In this document: positions 17,616 to 27,130 of the stretch, piece by piece
Position numbering within the stretch: the stretch's first letter is position 1
Layout of the letters: each line of letters begins with the position of its first letter
Source: Flavobacteriaceae bacterium
GTDB taxonomy: Bacteria > Bacteroidota > Bacteroidia > Flavobacteriales > Flavobacteriaceae
Assembly (NCBI GenBank): GCA_031277535.1
Contig: JAITMD010000005.1
Span: 248,001 to 312,000, forward strand
Direction: 5' to 3'
Length of the DNA: 64,000 nt
Notes under the pieces: generated by a model
Told to the model about the DNA's origin: nothing
The model's database searches: none
What the model saw: the letters and a program-made list of their open reading frames with translations, nothing else
Position numbers and translations under genes: made by a program

Positions 17616-18176
17616 CTATTTTAATGCATCTAATGCTATATTCAGTTCTAATACATTTATTTTTTGTGGTCCTAATACACCTAACAAAGGTTGTTGAGTT
17701 TGTTCAGTAACCAATTGTTCTAAACGATTTACTTCTATTCCTCTACTCTTTGCAATACGAGCTATTTGTACTCGTGCAGCTTGAACAGAAATATTTGGAT
17801 CTAAACCACTACCACTTGCAGTAATTAGATCTACTGGTATATCCTCTTTTTTAACTTCTGGATTTTTAGCCATAAAATCTTCTATGCGCTTTTCTACATC
17901 CGCAAGGTATTCCGCATTAGTTGCAGCTTTATTACTTGCCCCAGAACCTGCAGCATTATAATCTACAGCAGAAGGTCGAGACCAGAAATACTTATCCGAT
18001 ATAAATGTCTGACCAATGTTTACATAGTTTTTTCCATTGGTAGATTCTACTATAAATCCTTCTCCCGAATTAGGAGAAACTTTAGCAATACCCCACATCA
18101 ATAAAGGGTAAGCACCACATAACAACACTAATAAAGCAGTAGTTAATATAATAGAGGGTAATAGATTTGTTTTCAT
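17616..18176 (-). CDS. kdpC: Potassium-transporting ATPase subunit C
   Basis: KdpC stabilises the KdpFABC potassium pump and assists ATP binding. From the ATG at 18176 the protein has 186 residues, a membrane helix at about 6-28 (LLPSIILTTALLVLLCGAYP) and the family markers GQTFISDKYFWSRPS, SGASNKAATN and SGSGLDPNIS. A longer frame exists from 18212, but it overlaps kdpB and the added residues do not fit the family. The kdpB stop lies 7 bp before this start. Confidence 0.95.
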   Translation of the reverse strand: MKTNLLPSIILTTALLVLLCGAYPLLMWGIAKVSPNSGEGFIVESTNGKNYVNIGQTFISDKYFWSRPSAVDYNAAGSGASNKAATNAEYLADVEKRIEDFMAKNPEVKKEDIPVDLITASGSGLDPNISVQAARVQIARIAKSRGIEVNRLEQLVTEQTQQPLLGVLGPQKINVLELNIALDALK

Positions 18177-18183
18177 CTGTTTA

Positions 18184-20199
18184 TTACATAAATAGTGATA
18201 CGAAAAGGTCAATTAGCTTAATACCAATAAAAGGTACAATCACTCCACCTAATCCATAAATTAATAAATTGCGACGCAATAGAGCACTTGCTCCAATAGG
18301 TTTATATGCCACTCCTCTTAATGCCAGAGGAATTAAGAATGGAATAATAATCGCATTAAAAATAACCGCAGAAAGTATAGCACTTTGTGGGCTGTGTAGA
18401 TTCATAATATTTAATCCTTGTAAAGCAGGAATAGCTGTAATAAATAACGCTGGTATAATAGCAAAATACTTCGCTACGTCATTAGCAATACTAAAAGTAG
18501 TTAAGGTACCACGTGTCATTAATAGTTGTTTACCTATTTCTACCACCTCAATTAACTTCGTTGGATCGTTGTCAAGATCTACCATATTTCCTGCTTCTTT
18601 AGCAGCCTGTGTTCCACTGTTCATTGCTACCCCCACATTAGCTTGTGCTAAAGCAGGTGCATCATTAGTACCATCTCCCATCATTGCAACAAGTCTTCCT
18701 TCTGCTTGCTCACGTTTGATATAGTTCATTTTATCCTCAGGCTTAGCCTCTGCAATAAAATCATCTACGCCAGCAGCTGTAGCAATGTACTTAGCAGTCA
18801 TTGGGTTATCCCCTGTTACCATTACTGTTTTAATTCCCATTTTTCTCAATCGAGCAAAACGTTCTTGAATACCTGGTTTAATTACATCTTGCAATTCTAC
18901 CACACCTAACACTTGCTCATTTTGTGAAACTACTAAAGGTGTTCCTCCATTCTCAGCTACTTTTCTCACGCAATCCGCTACTTCTGTAGGGAATACATTT
19001 CCAGCATTTATACAAATATTCTTAATCGCATCTACTGCACCTTTTCGAATGCGGATATCATCATAATCAATACCTGAACTTCTTGTTTCTGCTGTAAATG
19101 AAATAAAACGCGGATTATTTACTGTAAAATCTGTAGGATCAACTCCTGCCAATTCTATAATAGATTTACCCTCTGGAGTATCATCACTTAATGAACTTAA
19201 CACAGCTGCTTTTATAAGTATGTTTTTATCCACACCATTTGCAGGATGAAAGTTTGTTGCTTTACGGTTACCTATTGTAATTGTCCCTGTTTTATCTAAC
19301 AACAATACATCAATATCTCCTGCTGTTTCAACAGCCTTACCACTTTTAGTAATTACATTTGCTCTCAATGCTCTATCCATACCTGCAATACCTATCGCAG
19401 ATAATAAACCACCTATCGTAGTAGGAATCAAACAAACGTATAAAGAAATTAATGCTCCAATAGTAATTGCTACGTTAGCAAAATCTGCAAAAGGTTTTAA
19501 AGTGATAATTACGATTGTAAACACCAACGTAAATCCTGCTAATAGAATCGTTAATGCAATCTCATTAGGTGATTTCTGTCTATTCGCTCCTTCTACCAAT
19601 GCAATCATCTTATCTAAGAAACTCTCTCCTGCTTGTGCTGTCACACGTACTTTAATACGATCAGACAATACCTTTGTTCCTCCTGTCACAGAGCTCTTAT
19701 CTCCTCCAGCTTCTCTGATCACTGGTGCACTTTCACCTGTTATAGCACTTTCATCGATAGTAGCTAACCCTTCAATTATTTCTCCATCGGCTGGAATCAC
19801 ATCTCCTGCCACACAGATATACACCATTCCTTTTTGTAAAGTAGAAGAAGATACTTGTGTTCCATCTTCCAGCGTTGCAGGTGTTTCTTCTCTTGTTTTA
19901 CGCAAGCTATCTGCTTGTGCTTTTCCTCTTGCTTCTGCTATAGCTTCTGCAAAATTGGCAAACAACAGGGTCACAAACAACAATAAGAATATAGCAAAGT
20001 TGTAACCAAAACTACCTTGACTTGTTTCGCCAAATAATATCCATATACAAACTCCAAGCATAATAGCTGTTCCTATTTCTACTGTAAACATAACAGGATT
20101 GCGGAATAGCGTTCTTGGATCTAACTTAACAAAAGCCTCTTTTAATGCTTTCATTACTACCTCTTTTTGAAAAAGAGCTTGATTATTTTGAGTTGCCAT
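18184..20199 (-). CDS. kdpB: Potassium-transporting ATPase ATP-binding subunit
   Basis: This P-type ATPase subunit hydrolyses ATP to drive potassium uptake. The 671 residues include TGES (154-157), the phosphorylated Asp302 in DKTGT, the VTGDNPMTA hinge and [12 protein letters not shown]. Membrane segments lie at about 36-60, 68-88, 215-235, 245-275 and near the C-terminus. Length is typical. It starts 4 bp after kdpA. The call is certain. Confidence 0.97.
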   Translation of the reverse strand: MATQNNQALFQKEVVMKALKEAFVKLDPRTLFRNPVMFTVEIGTAIMLGVCIWILFGETSQGSFGYNFAIFLLLFVTLLFANFAEAIAEARGKAQADSLRKTREETPATLEDGTQVSSSTLQKGMVYICVAGDVIPADGEIIEGLATIDESAITGESAPVIREAGGDKSSVTGGTKVLSDRIKVRVTAQAGESFLDKMIALVEGANRQKSPNEIALTILLAGFTLVFTIVIITLKPFADFANVAITIGALISLYVCLIPTTIGGLLSAIGIAGMDRALRANVITKSGKAVETAGDIDVLLLDKTGTITIGNRKATNFHPANGVDKNILIKAAVLSSLSDDTPEGKSIIELAGVDPTDFTVNNPRFISFTAETRSSGIDYDDIRIRKGAVDAIKNICINAGNVFPTEVADCVRKVAENGGTPLVVSQNEQVLGVVELQDVIKPGIQERFARLRKMGIKTVMVTGDNPMTAKYIATAAGVDDFIAEAKPEDKMNYIKREQAEGRLVAMMGDGTNDAPALAQANVGVAMNSGTQAAKEAGNMVDLDNDPTKLIEVVEIGKQLLMTRGTLTTFSIANDVAKYFAIIPALFITAIPALQGLNIMNLHSPQSAILSAVIFNAIIIPFLIPLALRGVAYKPIGASALLRRNLLIYGLGGVIVPFIGIKLIDLFVSLFM

Positions 20200-20203
20200 T
20201 TTT

Positions 20204-21898
20204 TTATAAACTTGTTATTGTAAAGTAATCAGCAATTGGTCCTAAGGTTAATACAGGGAAGAAAGCTAATGCTGCTACAATTAAAATCACAGTTAATACT
20301 ATAGTTCCGAATGTTGTTGTATCTGTAGCCAGTGTTCCTGCACTTTCTGGTACGTAGCGTTTTTGCGCTAAGAAACCTGCTAATGCCACAGGACCAATGA
20401 TTGGTAAGAAACGTCCCATCAACAATATAATTCCTGTTGAGAAGTTCCACCAAGGGGTATTATCACCCAAACCTTCAAATCCACTACCATTATTAGCCGC
20501 AGAAGAAGTGTACTCATATAGTATTTCACTAAATCCGTGGAAAGAAGGATTGTTTAATGTCTCTCTTGTCAAATCTGGAAAAGCTGCTCCCAAAGCTGTA
20601 CTACTCAAGATTAGGAAAGGATGTATTAAAGCAATTACCATGGCAATTTTCATCTCTTTAGCTTCTATCTTTTTACCAAATAATTCAGGTGTTCTACCAA
20701 CCATTAATCCACTGATAAATACAGCCAACACAATAAATACAAAGAAGTTTAAGATACCTACTCCTACTCCTCCATAGAAACAGTTAATCATCATTGCAAG
20801 CAATTGATTCATTCCTGATAATGGCATTGAACTATCGTGCATTGAGTTAACCGATCCTGTTGAAATTACTGTGGTTACTATACTCCAGAATCCTGAGGCT
20901 GTTGCCCCTATACGTACTTCTTTTCCTTCCATTGCACCAATTGAGTTATCCACTCCCATGGCTACAATATTAGGATTTCCATTAGCCTCCATCATCACAT
21001 TTGGTATAGCCATACATAAAAATCCTAAAGTCATCACTCCAAACATCATCCATGAGAAACGTTTGCGATTGATGTAATATCCAAATGCAAACACCATCGC
21101 TAATGGAATAATCAACTGAGCGATCATCTCAGTCATATTGGTTAAATAAGTAGGATTTTCAAATGGATGTGCTGAATTTGTTCCAAAAAAACCACCTCCA
21201 TTAGTTCCTAAGTGTTTAATAGCAATAAAGGCTGCTGCTGGTCCACGAGATACTTCTACTTGTTGTCCTTCTAAAGTTGTAATAGTATCTTTTCCTTCAA
21301 AAGTCATTGGTGTACCTTGGAAAATCAAAATAGCTGCTACTACTACACTTATAGGTAATAAGATACGTGTAAGCGATTTCACAAAATACACATAGAAATT
21401 TCCTAATAGTGTAGTTGTTTTATGTTTAAACGCTTCAAACACTGCTACTGCTGCTGCCATACCAGTTGCTGCACTCACAAACTGAAGGAACATTAACCAC
21501 ATCTGTGTTAAGTACGTTACTCCTGTTTCTCCTGCATAGTGTTGTAAGTTACAGTTTACTAAGAACGAGATAATCGTATTAAAAGCTAAGTCTGGTGACA
21601 TGCTTGGGTTGTTATCTGGATTAAAAGGTAAAGACCCTTGCGTCATTAATAAGACAAATCCCATCACAAACCACACGGCATTGATAGTTAATAAAGCTAC
21701 TAAATGCTGTTTCCAGTCCATTCCTTCCTCTGGATTTATCCTACTGCTCTTATAAAACAGTTTTTCGAGAGGGTTCATTACTTTGTCTAAGAACGTAGGT
21801 TGACCAGCGTAAACCTTTGCTATATATTTCCCTAAAGGAATTGAAATTCCAATTGCCAGTAAAAATGTGACAATGATTCCGATTGTTTCTGTATTCAT
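20204..21898 (-). CDS. kdpA: Potassium-transporting ATPase potassium-binding subunit
   Basis: KdpA forms the ion channel part of the pump. The 564-residue protein has about ten membrane segments and four filter-like loops: [33 protein letters not shown] and [10 protein letters not shown]. Length is normal for KdpA. It is preceded by kdpF and one or two tiny membrane ORFs and followed by kdpB. The call is certain. Confidence 0.97.
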   Translation of the reverse strand: MNTETIGIIVTFLLAIGISIPLGKYIAKVYAGQPTFLDKVMNPLEKLFYKSSRINPEEGMDWKQHLVALLTINAVWFVMGFVLLMTQGSLPFNPDNNPSMSPDLAFNTIISFLVNCNLQHYAGETGVTYLTQMWLMFLQFVSAATGMAAAVAVFEAFKHKTTTLLGNFYVYFVKSLTRILLPISVVVAAILIFQGTPMTFEGKDTITTLEGQQVEVSRGPAAAFIAIKHLGTNGGGFFGTNSAHPFENPTYLTNMTEMIAQLIIPLAMVFAFGYYINRKRFSWMMFGVMTLGFLCMAIPNVMMEANGNPNIVAMGVDNSIGAMEGKEVRIGATASGFWSIVTTVISTGSVNSMHDSSMPLSGMNQLLAMMINCFYGGVGVGILNFFVFIVLAVFISGLMVGRTPELFGKKIEAKEMKIAMVIALIHPFLILSSTALGAAFPDLTRETLNNPSFHGFSEILYEYTSSAANNGSGFEGLGDNTPWWNFSTGIILLMGRFLPIIGPVALAGFLAQKRYVPESAGTLATDTTTFGTIVLTVILIVAALAFFPVLTLGPIADYFTITSL

Positions 21899-21903
21899 TT
21901 TAA

Positions 21904-22029
21904 TTAATCAATTAATAATAAAATTTGATGTATGATATCGACCACCAGGAAGATTAACGCAAAGACGAATAGGACTACCCATATTTCTCTGCATATTTTT
22001 CTAAAATTTCTCTGGTTTAAGTAAGACAT
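21904..22029 (-). CDS. Candidate 41-residue single-span micro-ORF overlapping kdpF
   Basis: A frame shifted by one base from kdpF starts at an ATG (22029) inside kdpF and ends 5 bp before the kdpA start. It encodes MSYLNQRNFRKICREI, a basic head, then a hydrophobic span of about 20 residues (WVVLFVFALIFLVVDII) and a short tail. A basic head plus one span is what a small membrane subunit would look like, and it would be coupled to kdpF and kdpA translation. It could also be a chance frame; comparison with related genomes would decide. Confidence 0.35.
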   Translation of the reverse strand: MSYLNQRNFRKICREIWVVLFVFALIFLVVDIIHQILLLID

Positions 22030-22078
22030 AACACAGATAGGCAAATACAGCCAAAGCGATAATTAATAATAAAATCAT
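22001..22078 (-). CDS. kdpF: KdpF, small subunit of the potassium pump
   Basis: This 25-residue ORF starts MILLLIIALAVFAYL and ends LLKPEKF, a single membrane span with the short polar tail ending in Phe that is seen in KdpF proteins (usually 25-30 residues). It lies just upstream of kdpA. KdpF stabilises the KdpABC complex in the inner membrane. Such short genes are often missed in annotation. Confidence 0.85.
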   Translation of the reverse strand: MILLLIIALAVFAYLCYVLLKPEKF

Positions 22079-22090
22079 TGGTCTAATAAA

Positions 22091-22174
22091 TTATAAGTTT
22101 TCAAAAAACTGAATGGCTTTGTAAAACAAGACAAAGCACACAACGCCTAAAACGATACACGCTAAAATTGTCAT
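22091..22174 (-). CDS. 27-residue membrane micro-ORF at the head of the kdp operon
   Basis: The ORF starts MTILACIVLGVVCFVLFY and ends KAIQFFENL: one hydrophobic span with a lysine and a short polar tail, similar in plan to KdpF but different in sequence. It ends 12 bp before the kdpF start and is the first ORF after the candidate sigma-54 promoter. It may be a second small subunit of the pump or a second KdpF-like protein. Function unknown. Confidence 0.6.
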   Translation of the reverse strand: MTILACIVLGVVCFVLFYKAIQFFENL

Positions 22175-22311
22175 TGGTAGTCTATTTAAGTTAAGTTTAA
22201 ATTGTTTGTTACTGCTCTTAAAGCTAATTTCTGTTGGGGCACTAACGCTTTGTTACGCCTACTTTGTACGGGGTATTGTGTTTTCATTATGTATTGTTTT
22301 GCCAATGTATA

Positions 22312-22327
22312 AGCGAATGCCATACCA
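22312..22327 (-). promoter_or_regulatory. Candidate sigma-54 (-24/-12) promoter of the kdp operon
   Basis: The minus strand reads TGGTATGGCATTCGCT. It has the obligatory GG and GC doublets ten bases apart and further matches to TGGCACGNNNNTTGCT. It lies about 140 bp upstream of the first micro-ORF. The nearby response regulator is of the sigma-54 activator type, which makes this box meaningful. Not proven. Confidence 0.45.
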
Positions 22328-22374
22328 GTTTGGCACAAAAAACACACTTCACTATTTATCAATTAGTTATAAAA

Positions 22375-22394
22375 TTTTGGCATATATGCCAAAA
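22375..22394. promoter_or_regulatory. 20-bp perfect palindrome, candidate activator binding site for kdp
   Basis: TTTTGGCATATATGCCAAAA is perfectly self-complementary. Its centre lies about 58 bp upstream of the -24 box and about 83 bp from the predicted transcription start, within the range used by sigma-54 enhancer-binding proteins. The Fis-type helix-turn-helix of the regulator at 24.6-25.9 kb would be expected to bind such a dyad. Confidence 0.5.
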
Positions 22395-22397
22395 AAG

Positions 22398-22422
22398 AAA
22401 CCCTATCAAAATGATAGGGTTT
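22398..22422 (-). terminator. Terminator of the DUF6119-like gene
   Basis: AAACCCTATCA and TGATAGGGTTT form a perfect 11-bp stem with a 3-nt loop. On the minus strand it is followed by a T-rich run. A second, smaller hairpin (CTTTCA/TGAAAG) lies at 22436-22450. Confidence 0.7.
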
Positions 22423-22556
22423 TATGAGTTTGAGACTTTCAAAATGAAAGGTTTTTACTAAATTATAACGTTCCAATATATTTTAAACAATCCTTAATAA
22501 CTTATATTTTTTAATCCTATTATCAATATGACTACTCTTTCTCTCCAAATAAAGGA

Positions 22557-24314
22557 CTATTTCTCATCGTTTTCGGTTATATCAAAATACTGCAAAGGAT
22601 ATTTACTAATTTCTTTTTTTGATTGCACTATAGTATATTTTGCAATATTACTAATTGCCTTATTAAAACGTTCCTTCAAATTATATCTCTTTCTTGGTGT
22701 TTTAAATGCCATTACAAAAACAATATTTTTTCGACCTTTAAATTTAAGAACAAACTCTTCTTTATCAATTAAATTTTCATCATTCTTTAAATTATACTCA
22801 TCTACAATTTTTTCCAAAAAATCAGATTTTCTAAAATTTTTCAAATCATGCCATAAACGATTAGAAGCCACAAGTACCTGATTTGATAGATCTCTAATTT
22901 TTGCATCAAAACCATTCTTTACATGAATCAAATAAATTGTATTTTCACTTTCATACATAATATCACACAACTCAATATTGTCACTAAATACTTTATCAAA
23001 AACATAATAATTCTTCAATCCATTATATGATGTATTATAAGCATCTTCATCCTGGAGCTTACTATCCCACTTATGTGGTAACAAATCTCTCATTGATCTA
23101 TTTGTCATATAAGTTTCAAAGCATAATTCATTAATCTTACTAATAAAATTACTCTCTATTTTATACCAGTAGTTATCAATTTTAAAATATGAATTATTTT
23201 CAACTTTTATCTCAGTATTAATATGATTTAAAAACATAGCTTGAGTAACTAACTCTCCTTTCTTATACCCCCTAATTCTTATACCATTAATTACCTTTTG
23301 TAGTTCTATTTTATTATTAAGATTTTGTACAGTTTCATATATGTATCTCAAACACTCCTGATAAATAATATTCTTATCTGTGGTTCTTAATATTGGATCT
23401 TTCTCCATTTTTGATTTAATATCATAAGAATCACATTCATAAAATTCAATTGTTTTTGTAGGGTGTATGAAATCAATATCCATACTATATGGGACAGCAC
23501 CTCTAGTTGGACTAAAAGTCTCATTAATTTCATTTTTAAGATCTAAAAACAATTGCTCTTGTAGTATATTTTCTATAAAATTAAAATCTTTAATTCTTTG
23601 AAATGAAGTTAATTGTTTTGGAATATTATGATTAAATATCTCATTTAGTAATTCTATAAGATAGTGAAACTCTTCAAAGTTAAGTTTCACTTTAATTCCA
23701 AAGTAAGTACCAATATCTAAATAGCTCTTTCCATTTCTAAATGAAATGAAATTAAAATATCCTTTTTTTAGCTCATCTCTTATTTCAATATTAATTTTAA
23801 CTGGTATATTGGTTAGATCTAATGCATCAAAAAGTGTTTGGTTTTTTCGATATAGTTCTCTTTGCTCTGTTAAATGTCCCGTAATTCCCCTGCTTGTTAA
23901 TGATACAACAATATCTTCACTAGGTTTTGAAATATATTCATATGTTTCTATACCAAACCTATCATTTAAAAACTTTCGTACAACTTGCATCCCTACTCCT
24001 CCAACTATACAGTATATATAATTATTATTTATTGCAAATAATACAAATGAAAATTGCTTCACACTATAATCTACAGTACTAGTTAAATCATCAGGAAAAA
24101 AACCTTCCCAGATAGATTTTTTTTGTTCTTCACTAAATTGATAAGAAATATAATCAGTATTATCTCTTTCAAATTCATCAATTGAAGTTACTATTTTTTC
24201 TTTAATACCTTCACGATGTTGATTGATAATAAATAAAACCTTCTCTTTATTACTTAAGCTCCTAATCTCATATTGATCACTATTGATCTGAAATATTTTA
24301 ATATCAACTTTCAT
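22557..24314 (-). CDS. DUF6119 / TIGR04141-like sporadically distributed protein
   Basis: The protein has 585 residues from the ATG at 24314, chosen because an exact -7 box lies just upstream; a frame from 24371 adds 19 residues. It shows the order of the TIGR04141 family: an FVLFAINNNYIYCIVGGVGM block (about 89-109), FGIETYEYIS, the SLTSRGITGH block, then SYLDIGTYFGIKVKLNFEEF, and near the C-terminus IELCDIM...YLIHVK...LSNQVLVAS (E448, D451, K466). The last block resembles a PD-(D/E)xK-type core, which would fit a nuclease, but this is inference. The family is scattered among bacteria and often near defence genes. Here it sits between the kdp operon and its regulator. Confidence 0.68.
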   Translation of the reverse strand: MKVDIKIFQINSDQYEIRSLSNKEKVLFIINQHREGIKEKIVTSIDEFERDNTDYISYQFSEEQKKSIWEGFFPDDLTSTVDYSVKQFSFVLFAINNNYIYCIVGGVGMQVVRKFLNDRFGIETYEYISKPSEDIVVSLTSRGITGHLTEQRELYRKNQTLFDALDLTNIPVKINIEIRDELKKGYFNFISFRNGKSYLDIGTYFGIKVKLNFEEFHYLIELLNEIFNHNIPKQLTSFQRIKDFNFIENILQEQLFLDLKNEINETFSPTRGAVPYSMDIDFIHPTKTIEFYECDSYDIKSKMEKDPILRTTDKNIIYQECLRYIYETVQNLNNKIELQKVINGIRIRGYKKGELVTQAMFLNHINTEIKVENNSYFKIDNYWYKIESNFISKINELCFETYMTNRSMRDLLPHKWDSKLQDEDAYNTSYNGLKNYYVFDKVFSDNIELCDIMYESENTIYLIHVKNGFDAKIRDLSNQVLVASNRLWHDLKNFRKSDFLEKIVDEYNLKNDENLIDKEEFVLKFKGRKNIVFVMAFKTPRKRYNLKERFNKAISNIAKYTIVQSKKEISKYPLQYFDITENDEK

Positions 24315-24343
24315 TTTATAAAATACTGTTTTATTGTTGATTA

Positions 24344-24351
24344 CAAATGTA
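24344..24351 (-). promoter_or_regulatory. -7 box of the DUF6119-like gene
   Basis: The minus strand reads TACATTTG, an exact TAnnTTTG match, 30 bp before the ATG at 24314. It lies inside the longer frame and so decides the start. Confidence 0.5.
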
Positions 24352-24568
24352 ATTATTAAGACATTACCCATATTACGGAAATCCTCATATAGATTTACTA
24401 TAAGAAAATTTTGTACATATTACTTCAAATTTAATCTAAACTAGGATTGATAAAATTAAAAAGATCCTGTTACTTTATTGACTATGTGTACTTTTAAAAA
24501 ATTGATATACCTATACCAATAAGTAATATCCAAAATTGTAAGCAAAAAAATCCTCATCAGCATTTCAT

Positions 24569-25924
24569 TCATAATATATGATACTCAGTCATTTTACGGT
24601 ATAGCGTTGTCAAAGCGATGCCTAATAGTTCAGCTGTTTTGGTTTTATTGCCATTCGTGTGTTGCAATACCTTTTGGATATGTAATTTTTCTACAGTAGC
24701 CAAATCTAAAGCTGAAATACCTTCTCCAGCAGGTGAATATTTTTGTTGCACTTCATAAGGCAAATCCGTTAGGTCTAACGTTGTACCCATACAAAGAATA
24801 ACAGCACGTTCCATTGCATTTCGCAACTCTCTAATATTACCAGGCCAAGCATAGAGTTTCATTGCTTCTAATGCTTCCTTAGAAATAGCTGTTACAGTAC
24901 TGCGTTGCGCTGCTGTAAACTGTTTTCTAAAACGCTCTGCCAACAGAGGAATATCATCTATGCGCTCTCTTAACGCAGGTAAATTTATTTCAAATACAGA
25001 AATACGGTAATACAAATCTTCTCTAAAGTGTCCTTCTTTTATCTCTTTCTCAAAATCTCTATTTGTAGCTGCAATGATACGCACATCTACTTTAGTAGGC
25101 TTAGTCTCACCTATTTTTAAGAATTCACCCGTTTCTAATACACGTAGCAATTTAGCTTGTAATTCTATTGGCATCTCTCCTATTTCATCTAAAAAGATAG
25201 TACCTTGATGAGCCTCTTCAAACAATCCTTTTTGGTCTTTAGTTGCATTAGTAAACGAACCTGCTTTATGACCAAACAATTCACTCTCTAAAAGATCTTT
25301 ACTAAAAGCAGAACAGTTAATTGCCACAAAGTTGTGTTTTGCACGTGTACTTGCACGATGTATTGCTTGAGCAAATACTTCTTTTCCCGTTCCTGTTTCT
25401 CCTGTTAATAATACAGTGGCATTAGTAGGTGCAACTCGTTTTGCCAAATGAATAGCTGCCATAAAAGCAGTTGACTTTCCAATCACTTGATCAAATCCTA
25501 CTGTTGTTTCCTCTACCTCTATTTTAGTTTGCTCCAAACTGCGATTGACAGTCACTCGCTCCAGTGCACGATATAACAAGGGAAGTATTTTATTATTATC
25601 ATCTCCCTTTGTAATATAATCAAAAGCTCCGTTTTTAATAGCCTGTACTCCATCTGGAATATTACCATAAGCTGTAAGCAAAATAACTTCTACTGTTGGA
25701 TGAGCAAGTTTCACTTGTTCTACAAAAGCTACTCCATTCCCATCAGGTAACTTCACATCACATAATACTACGTCAATTGCTTGTTGTGCCAACTTCTTAG
25801 AAGCAGATTTTAAGTCTTCAGCCTGATGTACCTCAAAACCTTCTAATTCTATGATACGAGATAACAACTTGCGCAATTTCTCTTCATCATCAACCACTAA
25901 AATCTTCTGTAATGCCATATCCAC
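24569..25924 (-). CDS. NtrC-type sigma-54 response regulator, probably controlling kdp
   Basis: The 451 residues form a receiver domain (1-120, phospho-acceptor D56 in LCDVKLPDG), a sigma-54 AAA+ domain (about 143-375, Walker A GETGTGKE 175-182, Walker B FLDEIG 244-249) and a Fis-type helix-turn-helix at the end (NGNKTKTAELLGIALTTLYR). The sigma-54 contact loop reads GSFTNA (222-227) in place of the usual GAFTGA; the key Phe and Thr remain. It stands upstream of the kdp operon, from which it is separated by the DUF6119-like gene. Pairing with the kdp histidine kinase is inferred from location. A second start codon lies two residues in. Confidence 0.9.
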   Translation of the reverse strand: MDMALQKILVVDDEEKLRKLLSRIIELEGFEVHQAEDLKSASKKLAQQAIDVVLCDVKLPDGNGVAFVEQVKLAHPTVEVILLTAYGNIPDGVQAIKNGAFDYITKGDDNNKILPLLYRALERVTVNRSLEQTKIEVEETTVGFDQVIGKSTAFMAAIHLAKRVAPTNATVLLTGETGTGKEVFAQAIHRASTRAKHNFVAINCSAFSKDLLESELFGHKAGSFTNATKDQKGLFEEAHQGTIFLDEIGEMPIELQAKLLRVLETGEFLKIGETKPTKVDVRIIAATNRDFEKEIKEGHFREDLYYRISVFEINLPALRERIDDIPLLAERFRKQFTAAQRSTVTAISKEALEAMKLYAWPGNIRELRNAMERAVILCMGTTLDLTDLPYEVQQKYSPAGEGISALDLATVEKLHIQKVLQHTNGNKTKTAELLGIALTTLYRKMTEYHIL

Positions 25925-26187
25925 TGTTTAATAACAAAGGGTTAAAGGTATAAAAGAAAAAAATATACTTTTAAAATATTAATTTTTTCCTATCACAAAA
26001 ATCAAGCAACTCTCCTATTTAGGTTTATAATCAATACATTACTTCACCTCTAAGAAGACAATTTAACACTAAAAAGTCTCCATTATTGAATTTTATATAA
26101 AATATAAATAATTCATTCTTTTTTTAGTCATGTAATACTTTATATCTTTAACGAATATTTCATACCCTTTTCAATTTAATATACTCT

Positions 26188-27099
26188 ATGGAAAATACTC
26201 CTTTAATATCTGTTATCGTTCCTGTCTATAATGTACAGGATTATGTAGCAGAATGCTTAGATTCAATTATTAATCAGTCTTATCGAAATCTTGAAATTAT
26301 AATTGTAAATGATGGAACTAAAGATAATTCTGCTGAGATATGTAAAGATTATGCAGCAAAAGATAGTAGAATAATTTTTTTAGAAAAGGAAAATGGAGGA
26401 ATCTCATCAGCTCGTAATTTAGGTTTAGATCATGCTACAGGAGATTTCATTTCTTTTGTAGATTCTGACGATTCTTTATATGAAAAGTATTTTGAGATAT
26501 TACTCCAGCACTTAGAAGATTTTGATATTGTTTTTTGTAAGGCAAATTTTTACATCACAGGTAGTGTTAAAACAATTCCTTCAAAAGAAAGTATCGAGCA
26601 TGTGAAATATACAGAATTTACATCAGTAGAGCTACTTCAAAGAATCCATACTTTTAGAAAACCATTAGTAATTGTGCCTTGGGGTAAACTGTACAAAAAA
26701 GAAATATGGAATGAAATTAGATATCCTGAAGGTAGATCTCATGAAGACGAAGCTGTTGTACATGAATACATAGACAGAGCAAAAAAAATTAGATATATTG
26801 ATTTACCACTTTATTACTATAGACAAAATGTTGCAGGAAGTGAAACACACAATATATGTCCGAGAAAAGTAAATAATTTTTATCAAGCTTGTCTTGATCG
26901 TGAACGCTTTTTCTTAAAGAAAGGAATGCACAAAGATGCTGATAAAATCTATAATAAAGGAAAGAGCTATCTGGTTCGAAACTTATTAAAACTAAAAATA
27001 AAGACTGATGAAACAAGTATAAAAAGTGTTTTAAGTGATAAAAAACTATTCTTATCTACTAAACTTGAACTTGTTTTAAAAATATTAATACGCGGATAA
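26188..27099 (+). CDS. Family 2 glycosyltransferase
   Basis: The 303-residue protein starts with PLISVIVPVYNVQDYVAECL and continues with LEIIIVNDGTKDNS, ENGGISSARNLGL and the metal-binding FVDSDDSLY (about residues 90-98), a textbook GT2 A-family pattern. It is a single plus-strand gene flanked by minus-strand genes and has its own terminator, so it is not part of the glycan cassette at 5-12 kb. It probably acts on cell-surface polysaccharide. Donor and acceptor are unknown. Confidence 0.9.
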   Translation: MENTPLISVIVPVYNVQDYVAECLDSIINQSYRNLEIIIVNDGTKDNSAEICKDYAAKDSRIIFLEKENGGISSARNLGLDHATGDFISFVDSDDSLYEKYFEILLQHLEDFDIVFCKANFYITGSVKTIPSKESIEHVKYTEFTSVELLQRIHTFRKPLVIVPWGKLYKKEIWNEIRYPEGRSHEDEAVVHEYIDRAKKIRYIDLPLYYYRQNVAGSETHNICPRKVNNFYQACLDRERFFLKKGMHKDADKIYNKGKSYLVRNLLKLKIKTDETSIKSVLSDKKLFLSTKLELVLKILIRG

Positions 27100-27104
27100 A
27101 CAGT

Positions 27105-27128
27105 AAACCTCTCTCTATTGAGAGGTTT
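27105..27128. terminator. Terminator between convergent genes
   Basis: AAACCTCTC pairs with GAGAGGTTT around a 6-nt loop and is followed by a long T run on the plus strand. It serves the glycosyltransferase gene and may also serve the minus-strand gene that ends at 27131. Confidence 0.75.
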
Positions 27129-27130
27129 TT

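Noticed and set aside
18269..18724. Long plus-strand frames across kdpB and kdpA (also 19502-20005 and 20397-20777)
   Set aside because: They lie opposite strongly conserved kdp genes and have low-complexity composition typical of antisense frames.
22206..22461. Overlapping plus-strand frames of 65-73 codons upstream of kdp
   Set aside because: They cover the candidate sigma-54 promoter, the palindrome and a terminator; no protein family or promoter fits.
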